Of a stretch of DNA of 64,000 nt, positions 23,255 to 33,600 are shown piece by piece. The stretch is from the NCBI GenBank assembly GCA_017562135.1, contig QEYB01000825.1, positions 62,001 through 126,000 on the forward strand, written 5' to 3'. This stretch comes from Dipylidium caninum (Eukaryota; Platyhelminthes; Cestoda; Cyclophyllidea; Dipylidiidae). Each line of letters starts with the position of its first letter. Positions within the stretch are counted from its first letter, which is position 1. The translations under genes were made by a program, and so were the position numbers. Below the pieces are notes generated by a model. It saw only the letters and a list, made by a program, of their open reading frames with translations, did not search any database and was not told where the DNA came from.

Positions 23255-23656
23255 CCATAATTGCACAAGACATCGAAATCAGGACAATGGGTGGAGCGGC
23301 ACGGACAAAGGTTCCGCAAACATTATCCTTCAAAGAATACAGCATGGAAAGTGAATAAAATCGGATAAGAGGACAGGAACTTTTTGCCTCTTTTTTTAAA
23401 TTGGGTCGCATAAAAGTACCACCAGTAGGGTGCAAATTTAGTTAAAGACAGCACAGTGAAACGTAATATGCCTCACCCTGAATGCACGAAATCAGAGAAC
23501 GTGATAGCGCACCCGAACGCGTTTCAAGCACGATTGATACGGAAAGGAGAACTTATAAAACAACCTGATCAGTAAAGCAACCATATCTTAAATTACCGAT
23601 TATAAATAGCGAGACAGAGGTCACCCAGAGTGAGTACGGAAGCCTCGAAAGGTATT

Positions 23657-23842
23657 ATGGCAACGAACCCCGCACCATCATTATCAGACTTGGGCATGCT
23701 GATTAAAAACTTAAGAGGAACTGTAACAGAACCACCAATAATAGAAACAATAATGGACAACTACAAGCAGAAAATTGTAGGTTTTATTCGTCATCTCCAA
23801 CAAAAGTCTGGATATACACAATCAAGTTGTTTAATCAGCTAA
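23657..23842 (+). CDS. Orphan short open frame, 61 codons
   Basis: ATG at 23657 (the open frame extends slightly upstream) with a protein-like stretch containing PSLSDLGMLIKNLRG and IIETIMDNYKQKIVGFIRHL, predicted mainly helical. It lies about 250 bp beyond the stop codon of SNRPE, on the opposite strand. No family recognised. It may be an exon of a larger gene or a fragment of a retroelement. Confidence 0.22.
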   Translation: MATNPAPSLSDLGMLIKNLRGTVTEPPIIETIMDNYKQKIVGFIRHLQQKSGYTQSSCLIS

Positions 23843-24089
23843 AATTTCCCAAGTACACGATTTTTAAGATAGTTTCAAACGACGACAATCACCACAGGAA
23901 GTCCAATTCTTAGGTAATAAAACGAAATAATAGAACCCATCCAACGCGATGTTATTAAGCTGATATGAAGACGTTACGCGAACATTCGCAGACAAAATAA
24001 ACGTGACAATAAGGGAAAAGAACAAGCACATAAGGGACGCAGAAAGTTTTAATGATGTACATTGTTGTTACAAACTCCTATTTTGGGGT

Positions 24090-24458
24090 TTACTGGGGGA
24101 GTTTTTGAATTAATGTTATGGTTTCACCTTTAAGAAGGATACGACCTAAAAAGAGGAGTAATTTGAACCCATACTAACCGATCATTTTCTTGGCGCCCGA
24201 CTTCATGTGCCTTTCGCAGGCCTCCACCAATACAAGATTCATGTATTCGTCAAAGCCAACAATTCTTCCCTCAATTCGCATATTGCTTTGTTCATAGAGC
24301 CAAATTTGAACGGGTGTTTTCTATTCATATATCAATCAAAGTGGCCTTACCGCTTGCATGTGACCAAAAATAACAGTCTAATTTAAATGATTAACAATAT
24401 ACTTGAAACTTACGATGGGTTGCACGAGAGCCTTGTTGGCCCGATTTCCCCTATTCAT
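24090..24458 (-). CDS. snrpe: Small nuclear ribonucleoprotein Sm E (4 exons, 89 aa)
   Basis: One of the seven Sm proteins forming the ring on U1, U2, U4 and U5 snRNAs in the spliceosome. Exons on the reverse strand are 24414-24458, 24351-24377, 24179-24320 and 24090-24145, separated by introns of only 36, 30 and 33 nt, all GT-AG with consistent phase. The product starts [15 protein letters not shown], continues [15 protein letters not shown] and [10 protein letters not shown] (Sm1 core), and ends [18 protein letters not shown] (Sm2, with the conserved LKG). It matches human SNRPE almost colinearly (89 versus 92 aa). Head to head with the GRASP gene, 818 bp between start codons, so a shared promoter is possible. 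Confidence 0.93.
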
Positions 24459-24548
24459 TATCGTCGCTAAATGCCCGAGACTTCAAATAAGGCGCGTATG
24501 GTGGAGCTTAAACCGAGGAATTATCAACCCAAATATTCATAATAAATC

Positions 24549-24710
24549 ATGCAATATCAAGAGAAACTCCTTCCAAATGTGCGTGGTAGATTAATTTCTT
24601 ATAATGATATAAACAGCGTGCGCCGCGGTGAATGCACCCCCGTCATTATTCTCGCAGGCGATATCGCCGTAGCCGTCATCGACGACGGTCAGCATGAACA
24701 GATACTCTAG
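24549..24710 (+). CDS. Small coding-like open frame, 53 codons
   Basis: ATG at 24549 followed by a GC-richer island inside AT-rich DNA, ending with TAG. The translation includes INSVRRGECTPVIILAGDI and looks protein-like. However, the reverse strand is also open across the same island, and two candidate micro-introns (31 and 30 nt, GT-AG) could be cut from it. Part of it loosely resembles L7Ae/NHP2 proteins, not enough to name it. It lies between the divergent SNRPE and GRASP genes and could instead be 5' UTR or promoter sequence. Confidence 0.25.
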   Translation: MQYQEKLLPNVRGRLISYNDINSVRRGECTPVIILAGDIAVAVIDDGQHEQIL

Positions 24711-25276
24711 TCTCCACTATTTTAATCTTGCTGCATATTATGTTTTAATCTTTTGCGCCGTTTTCTGAGTGGCTAGAAAAAAACGTAACTTTACCGTACC
24801 AAGTGGTGACTTTAATCTACGCGCGATGGCGCAGATCTATCCTTTTCATGATACTGGTAGCACGTTAGTAGGTTTGTAAAGCGCTATAAGCCAGCGCACT
24901 AGGGGCTTCGCTTGGTCAGCATGTGTACGGGAATAGCCCTTAGATATGCAACTCGATCTTCCGAGCGCCTAATAAATTTTCCTCTCAAAGTTAAAATAAG
25001 AGCACGGAGAGCTAATACTATTATAAGATACGTTTTGATCCGTGCCACGAGGCAACGCTAATCTCATTGGAAGGCTTCGTTTTGCTGCTGAAAGCTAACG
25101 TTCGTTTTGTGATCCCAAGTAGCAATAATTTTATAGTGAAATTCACAATATATGGTTATTCTGAGTGTAGAAGGATTTTTGCTTTTTTAATGTTGTGCAT
25201 TAGTATCATAGAGATGTTTTAACGAGCTCATTGCTTCTGTGCTTTTCGACGTTGCCGTACGTCGCTTTTATTCATA

Positions 25277-28200
25277 ATGGGGTCGGCGTCGAGTAGCATT
25301 GAGGATAGCACTGCGGGCTATCACATCCTAAAGGTGGTTTTAGTTGCTTATTATTTATGCCGCAAAACTAGGTCCAAGATGGGTCACCAGGCCAGAAAGC
25401 TGGACTTGAAGCGTTTTTTGACTTCATCGTTGCCGTCGGCGATATCAGATTGGTAAGTTTATTTCGTCATTCTAACCTTAAGAAGAGTTCCTTAAGCGCC
25501 TTTGAACACCTCCTTTTAGAATTCATTAAATTTAATTCACGCCTAATTTACTTCGTCATAAACACACAGCGTGCTTACACTTTAATGTTATGGTTTTATA
25601 ACTACTTAAATTCTGCAGGAAGGAGATAATGGAGCCATCAAGGATGTTTTAACAAAGTACAAAGACAAACCAATGCGCTTGGAAGTGTATTCTTCCAAAA
25701 CGCAACAATTCCGTCAGGTTACATTAATCCCCACCGAAAACTGGGGCGGCCAGGGTCTTTTGGGCCTCAGTATTCGATACTGTTCCTTCAAGGGAGCTTG
25801 CGAAAATGTGTGGCATGTTCTGGATGTTTCTCCTGGTTCGCCCGCTGCAATGGCCGGATTACAACCCTTCCAAGACTATATAGTTGGCACTGATGCTCTA
25901 CTTAGTGATGTGTGTATTTCCCTGACTTCATTCTATGCCTGGTTTAATTTTAAGAGAGGATATTTTATGCTAAAGGATACTTAACTTTTTTATGCCTCTG
26001 ATGAACTCGTTTTCTCTCAAATCTGATCAGGCAGTTTTATTGATCCGCCCAGATTCTTATGGAATTGTGAAGTGTTATTTTTTTATTTGCTTAACCAACT
26101 TGATACTTATCATATTGCTATTGCTATCCGTCTGATTTGTTCAATAATTCTGATGGTTTATATCAAAACTGCTTTTAGTTGGATGCAAAGTCAGATATTT
26201 GAATCGCGTTACAGATTTATATAATTTATAAATTATATCTTATTACCTATTAACATTCCTTATTAAATTATATGACCAAGCAATTGAATGAACTTGATAT
26301 TTCGATCCTTTGGTTTCGCTCTTTTAAGGAAGAAAAACCAACTTTCGCCAAGATTTCTTAACAGCGCTGATTAGTCACTCCCCTCGCCACAAATGTTAAT
26401 TTTAGTAAAGTAATGAGTGAAATAATTTAGATAAAATGGGGAAAGGGAGTGCTGGCTTGCGCATGTCTCGACAGTTAGACCTTGCGGCTTTTCAGCATCT
26501 ATTGTGGACTAATCCTTTTCGCAATAATGATGCCGTGGAAATTCTTCTACTTCCTCGTGGTTTTTTTCGGATTGTGTAAAACCGACAAGGTTCCACTAAA
26601 GTTAAACTAATCAACGTCTAAATGCTCATTTATGCACAATTCTTATCCTCCTTTGTTTGTTTTGAATACAACAGCCATAGTTCTCTTCGTCCATTTGGAC
26701 TATTCACACATAAACAATGACAGTGTGCCATACCCTAAAACGGTTTATCTATCCTAGCTTCCTCTTTTGCCTTTGCCTTACTTTTTATCCGATTAATCCA
26801 TCTACACTTTACCTAAAGTGTTAACTGTGAATTGACTTACGCACCGTAAATTAGTTCTTGGAGGTTTGGTGTAGTGAAAGCGTTCATTTATTTTCTAAAA
26901 CCCCTTCATTATGCGTGTTAAGGAGCGAGCTGCTAAATGGAATTACCTGGAAGGAAATCAAGAACGGCTTTACCTGTCCATAGGTTATCCTCCCGCCTAT
27001 CTATTGAGTTATTTAACCCATACGGGGATGCACCTGCTTTTATGAACCAATAAAACCGTTCATTTTTCAGTCGGAGGACTTCTTCTCCGTAGTTGAAACA
27101 CATAACGGTCAGCCACTACGTCTCTACGTCTACAACAGCGGTTCTGATCAGTGTCGAGAGGTGACTCTGGTTCCCAATCTGTCTTGGGGCGGGAATGGCA
27201 TGCTCGGCTGCGAGATCGGTTTCGGCTATCTCCACCGAATACCCGCGCCACCGTCGTCGACCAAGGACACAAACGCTCATTCCAGCGCTGTTACTCCTAC
27301 CCCAGTTTCTGTCACAAATGATGTCCACTCTGGCAATCAAATACCACAACAGCAAACACTAATGCCGCAGCAGCCGCTTCTCTACAGTCAAACTCACACT
27401 CCTCCTCCACATTCAACTCTTCCACCTTCGCCACTGCCCTCTCAAACACGAGTCAGTTAGTTTACTTGGATATCTTTAGTTTATCTTAAGTTATACGCAG
27501 GCTAAAACCCATTTGTGGGAGTAGCACCGCGCGTACTCCGGCAGCATCGTCTTCCAATTCCTCTTACACCTCAATTCTCTTCGGTGTCTAAGATCCCAAA
27601 TTTGTCTGGGATTGTGGTGTTATCTTTTCGAATTTTATTCCAACTCCACCGTGTTTAACATAGTCGTGGCTATTTGCTATTATTTGTTTATGTTAGTGTA
27701 TTTTAGGATGTTATTTTTCTACATTGAGGTGTGAATCAGATCATTTTACCGCTCCGTACTTAAAATGCCCTTGGCGACGAACACTATTAGCTCGGAATTT
27801 TTAGTTCACAGGTTGAGTCCGCGACAGGAAAAAAAGAGCCATGTTTCCCTCTTGCCTTTCTCTCTGAGTTGGCATTTTAGGTAGTATCCTTAGCCTTACA
27901 ACTAATCGTTCGTCACTCGGAGGAGAGTTTGGAAGGCTTAGATTATTTCAATGAATATTTATTGGTGTGTACAATTCTCTGAATAGATATTTTACTAGAT
28001 GTCGACTTAAAAATGCGCTAGTGAGCATCGTGGGCGTACAAGAAGCCTGAGGCAGGTGTAACAGCCTCGACGTCACGAGAAGAAAACACCACCGAAATAA
28101 CGTCAGCTCAGGCTGAGGAAACTTGGGAGGCAATAAAATCACCCATATTTCAGGTTTCCTCCTTTCCCCATCTTTTATTCACCCAGTTCATTAGCCTGAG

Positions 28201-29239
28201 ACTGCTTTCGTCTTGTCTTCTTTTGAAAGGTTGTTCCTACTTGTCTGACTGATATCCAAAGTGTGTGGTTGTGGCTACAGGCCGTAAATGTTAATCCAAA
28301 TTGGCCGAGCTTGTGTTGTGATGACTTAATCGGTTTCATTTGTTGGTGTTTGAGGCATAAAACGACGGCTTTGAGTGTCCACTGGTAAGGAAATGGTCTG
28401 GAATGCTTCATATTTCCCGTCCATCCGTGCCTGAGCTGCATGCGTGGAAGGTGGGTTGTGTCAATCCTTAGAGACATTCTGCCAAATGAAGTGCGCAGAT
28501 TTCGGAAAGTCTATTTCTCCCAATCTCACTCGAGCTTATTTCTCTGCTTCATTTGACATTTTGGGGTCTTGAAGTTGGAACAACTGTCAAATTCCGAGGA
28601 TTTTCGACCAACTTCTTGCTCATAGATTAATCCTTTCGGACTAACATTTTGTCCTATCAGGAGAGATGGTAATCTTGTTGCACAGTTAATTTATGGCCTC
28701 CATTCTGTGCCTTCATGCATAAGATGTCCAGTTTGTCTTTGACCTCGTGGAGTGTTGTTCCACACTTTTAGCCGGTGGAGACGACAACCGGACTGCCTCC
28801 ACCCCAGCCACCACCGATGTATCCCGCGGTACCGTCGATAGACGGCGTGCCACTGGCGCCTCCAGCTCCGCTGCCGAGCAATTTATTTGAGGGCATCCAC
28901 ATAACTCCTCCCTCCACTCCTTCCGCCTTCGTTGTACCCTCCTCGGACCACGTTGAGGCCTCGGCGGTGGAGCCATCGTTGCCGCCGCCTGCACCACCCT
29001 CCGCGACTTCACTCCACTTGCCGGAGACTCAGCCACAGGCGCCGCAGCTGTCTCAACCACCGTTGATTCCCGCCTTTGCTCCGCCATCTCAGCCCCAAGT
29101 GCCCCCGCCGATGCAGGCGTCGGGACAGCCACCGCCTGCGGCGCCATTCTCAGTGCCGCTCATTCCGACAACCAACGTCGCTCCGCCCGGAATGCCACCA
29201 ATCTCTGTGCAGATGCCCCCCGCCGATCTGCGTACGTAA
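25277..29239 (+). CDS. gorasp: Golgi reassembly-stacking protein, GRASP55/65 family (5 exons)
   Basis: GRASPs tether Golgi cisternae and support unconventional secretion. Exons are 25277-25333, 25372-25452, 25619-25909, 27071-27451 and 28772-29239 (426 aa; human GORASP2 has 452). [10 protein letters not shown] gives the N-myristoylation glycine at position 2. PDZ-like domain 1 carries [16 protein letters not shown] and [18 protein letters not shown]; domain 2 carries [19 protein letters not shown] and [20 protein letters not shown], both family hallmarks. The C-terminal part is a Pro-rich disordered region like the SPR domain. Introns are 38, 166, 1161 and 1320 nt, lengthening toward the 3' end. 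The donor after exon 4 is GTCAGT. The stop could be bypassed by a GTACGT donor just before it, but no further exon was recognised. Confidence 0.93.
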
Positions 29240-30608
29240 TTCGCCTGTAGACGCTAGACAAAATTCAAATCATTTCTTATCAGGGAGGATTTGTTTGGCA
29301 CCATGGAGGAGCTTTTTGCATTGAATAGGTTCAGCGAGTGGTTTTATTTGAGCATTGACCGTGTCTATTAGTCCGACACCTTGATGGAGGGGAGGAGGCA
29401 TAAACTGCTTGTCGGCTTCATGGCCCCGATCATTGTTTACTGTCGTGTTTATTCCAATTCGAACTGACGAAGTCTACTTTTTTGTGGCACGATTAGAATG
29501 TCGGGCCTAATGATACCCTTTGAGGGGAGAAAGTAGGCATTTTTTTGATGGTTTGTCGCAAATCGGGTCTGTGATCCCGGTTACGTGGGCGGCTGTCAAT
29601 GTCTTGTAATCGCTGTCGCCTTCATCCTTTTTAGTGACCAGTTATCCCGCGCTGTAGACGGCGACAGGTACTCCTCACACCTCATTTGCCTCCATCCTCC
29701 TCCTCCCCCCTCTCATCCTCTCTGCCTCGTAATTTTCTTCTCCTAGCTGTCCCTATGCTTCTACTTTCGTTGCTTTATTTCTGTGGCCTTCCCACGACAC
29801 TCCTTTCTCCCTTCTTCTACTTCTTGATCTTGTGAGATGACCCCTTTGGGTGATAATAGAGAAGGTGGGTTTTCGGAGAAATTTGACTGTTTTAGCTCTC
29901 TACTCCCGAGATGAGGTGGGAATTCTTTGGGGGGGGGGGCTTAGAATTACTGCTGGGATGAGGGGAGGTGGGTTGGCCCACCCTCTCCGGCATCCCCATT
30001 CCATTCGGCAATCAGCCAGATGACTTGACACTTTCGAGAAGTTGACGAATTACTGTTTATAAAGGAAAAAATGTTTACAGCCGAGCAGGCAAACAGTTGG
30101 GCGACAAAACGCTTCGCAAGGAGTGGGGAGACAGGAGAGCTGTGACGGGCGTGGTTGCCAAAACGCTTTGCACAGGAAGGACTTGGGAGGGTTGCCATGT
30201 CACCGTCCAAGTGGCCTCTTCTAGCATAATTTTGGAGTCTGTCAGTAGGAAAATAACCCCACTTGGCCTTAACGACGCCCTCTCCACTTTGTCAGTGGTG
30301 ATTGTTGCCTCCCAGTCAAAAAAGGAGGAAATTGGTGAGGTCACTTTAAGAAAAGTCTGCCCACCTCACACATAGGAGCGCATGGTAAGTTCAAACTTTG
30401 AGGCCACCAAGGTACTTTTATTCCGGCCTTTTACTTTTGAGGACGTTTTAAAAAATCCAGAACCACTGAGAGCTTGGACGGGGGTTTCCTTCAGTCCGCC
30501 GACAGACCTGCCTCTCACTGGATAAAAGAGAGACACCTTTCGATGTGATATGAATGTTTTTTTTATAAAAGAAATGTTTGGAAAATGAGGGACGAACCAA
30601 ATAATGCG
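29240..30608. other. Tail-to-tail intergenic region between GRASP and IRE1
   Basis: Holds the 3' UTRs of two convergent genes. A G9 run lies near 29931. No additional exon or RNA gene recognised. Confidence 0.5.
30417..30422 (-). terminator. Putative polyadenylation signal for IRE1
   Basis: AATAAA on the reverse strand (TTTATT as written), about 190 bp beyond the IRE1 stop codon. No transcript evidence. Confidence 0.4.
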
Positions 30609-33600
30609 TTACAAATACTTTATCCTCACAGAATCGGAATTGACTTTGCGTTTTCGAGTCCTTTTTTTCGTTTTCTGGGAGATAAAGTCGTCCGCATTGG
30701 CTTCCTTGTCACCCATCACATTATCCGACACAGCCTTCATCTCAATTTCCTCGAGGGGACTCCCAGTCTTGTCGGTGTGGTTATTTTCATGGTCGAAGAC
30801 CACCGGTTTGGAGGGCAAAAGCCAGGGAGTGGTCGACGCCACCACCTTCGACCAGGCAGAGGCTTTCGCACGCACGGGCGGACTCTCCCCGACGCCCTAC
30901 AAATTCGTCATTAGGAAAAAAAGACTTAATGCGTAGGTGGAGTAAGAAAGGATGGAGTATTTAACAAAAAAAATCGGGAGAGGTTGAACACCGGCTTGAA
31001 TGTCAGTTGCCAGCGACTGTACCTTCACGCTGTAAGTCTCGGCCCGGTTAATTGCCGATTTGGGGGATGGGGGTGCTGGATTCAGCGATGTTTGCATCCG
31101 AAGAGGCACTTTGGCATCAACTTTGGTCGGAGGACTGTGCTCGGCAGTCTACAAATTAAAGAAGTATTGTTAAAAGAAAAAAAGCATTGAATCAAATAGA
31201 GGCGAGACACGTGAAATACGCAGTGAGGAAGAAATTGAGGTGAACCAGTCACCCGGAGGCTAAGTTCATCAAGAGGAATGCAGCCAAGAAAGCGTTGTGG
31301 AAAGCGAGAAGGGGGGAGGAGTGAAAGGTGGGGCAACAGGGCTGCGGGGGGGAAGAGAGGGTGCTGGACTGACCGAAACACTCGTCGCCAGGCGAGTCCA
31401 CATCGCAGGCATGGAGGGGCGGCAGTACTCGTTGACGAAGTGCTCGGCTGCGCCCGCGGCGAGGCGACCGGGCAGGAAGCGGCGGAAGTGGTCCACCTCG
31501 GCGAGGTGGACCCGCGCCAGGCAGTAGGTGAGGGGCAGGAGACTGGGGAACCGGGAGTTCCAGTGCTCCGCCATCGCCGTATCGCTCGAGCCCAACACCT
31601 CGCGGACAGTCGGCGGCAGAGACCAAATGTGGTTCCGTTTGTTGCGGATCGCTCGCAACAACTGTGTCAACGACTTGTCCTAGGGCAAGGCAATCGACAA
31701 ACCCGAGGGATTAACATCTCATCTCCTCCTTCCCTCCCGCGCGTTCTTATAAACTGCACGATTTTACCAGTCGCAACGTATTAAGACAGCGTTCGGAAAA
31801 AACCAAATCCATAAAAACGTACAAACACATAAACTGAGGGGAAAACACACGGGAGGGGAAGGTAACCTCCGCCTCTCAGCCTGCTTTTCCCCTATTAAAG
31901 ATGCAGCTAAACTATTGCACGCGAATCGTGGGCATTCCCGTCCCAAAAGCACAAGGTCGCCATGGTTACTCTCGCCGTTTGCCCGCGCTTGGTTGAATTT
32001 CTTCACTTGGACACTCTGAGCACTGGACAGAAATCACAACCGGTCAGCAGACATTGAAATTCCGGGTTTTCCCAAGGTCCGTGCCGTACAGTCGTCTTCA
32101 CGGGCGTCCATGCGACCAACCGACTTAACAGGACGCACATGCAGCCGAATTCGCCCACGGCCCACTGGGCCCGCCTCCAACCGGCGCTCTACTCGCGCTC
32201 CGCACAAGAAGGTGGGAGGCGGGAATCCGAGAGGACTGCCCGAAACCCTCAAACAATGTCTGTCGGGCGTCGAGCTCTCCGTTTGCATATGCTGAAATGC
32301 ACAACCTCATCTACCGTCGACAAATTGTGACGAAGTAAGGGCGATTTTATGGTGGTGTCAAGGGTCAAACGGGTGCGAAGAAGCACGACTAACCTACCCC
32401 GACGGATCGAGTGGCTCCTCGGAGAGCCAAGAAGAGTGAGGGAGAAGCCGAGGATGCAAAGTTGAGGAGCACAGACCTCTGACGTCTGACGTAAACACAA
32501 CAAGGACGTAGAATCTTCTCTGATCTGTGATAGCTACACCCAAAGGCCTCCGAACAATGCTACGATTATAGCACTTTTCCGGAAAAAAAAAAATGAGTTT
32601 GTGAAAGTCCTGAATCATCCGCCCAAAAATTGGGCGAGAAGGAATACCCACCCCCCTCCCCGCCCCCGCTAAAATAACAAGCTAACTGGAAGCATAACGA
32701 GGGCGTAAACGTCTTCCGACTCCAAACTATAAAGCATAGTACGGTAAAATAAAGGTAAGAGGCAAGATTTTTGGGAAAAGAGGCACCTGATAGGACCGGA
32801 CAGAGCGTAAGTCGTCCACCAGGACGGAGTCTAGATGTCGTAGCCACGATCCTGAGAAGACACGCGCCCAGTGATTGTCGAGGAGGGTGGAGAGATGTTG
32901 GCGAGCATCCTGGAAGATGTCTACGGACGCCGAAGCCGCGCCATCGCCACCGAGGCCAGGCCGTGACCGGTCAAGTGGGGGCAAGAAGGAGGCCGAACCC
33001 GAGGCCGAGGCGAATTTGATCGGCTTCCACTCGTCCATGAAGTTGGAGACCTCCTGCAGGGTAGAGAGAGGTGAAACCTCTCTCGACACACAGCCATGTC
33101 TACTCTAACCTCATCAACCCCCTTAAACCTTCCACAGGCTAAGCAAGCTAGGCGACGCATAAAGGCGCATTCATTCAAACTGCCCACGTGGTAAATTTGA
33201 GTTTTACCAGAGGCGTCAGAAGAAAAAAAAGCTAAACAGTGATGCACCGACTAGTTTGACGGACGAAAGGGTGTAATGAGAGCCTCGAAGGGGACACGAG
33301 ACGGACACGCACCGTGTAGAAGGCCATAATATCCTCGGACGACCAAAAGAGTGGCGACCCGGCCAGCACCTCGATGGAGCAGCGGTCGGACGGGTCAAAA
33401 GCCAGCGCCTCCCCGACGAGCTGTTGAGCCAGGCAACCTCGCAGAGTGAAAAAAGAAAGTCATTCGTTTAGACGGGGGAAAGATGAGATGCCTCGGAGTG
33501 GTGACTATTGTTTGAATTTTCTATTTCATCATTTGCAACTCTGCTTACGGTTACGGTGAAGTCGAGGCTGATAATGCAACTTGAGGCGAGAAGTACCTGC

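Noticed and set aside
24549..24710. Naming the micro-ORF as NHP2/L7Ae
   Set aside because: Similarity is limited to a few residues, has indels and disappears if the candidate micro-intron is removed.
31278..31784. 168-codon forward open frame over the IRE1 RNase exon
   Set aside because: Antisense shadow of the IRE1 RNase exon, which has clear homology on the reverse strand.
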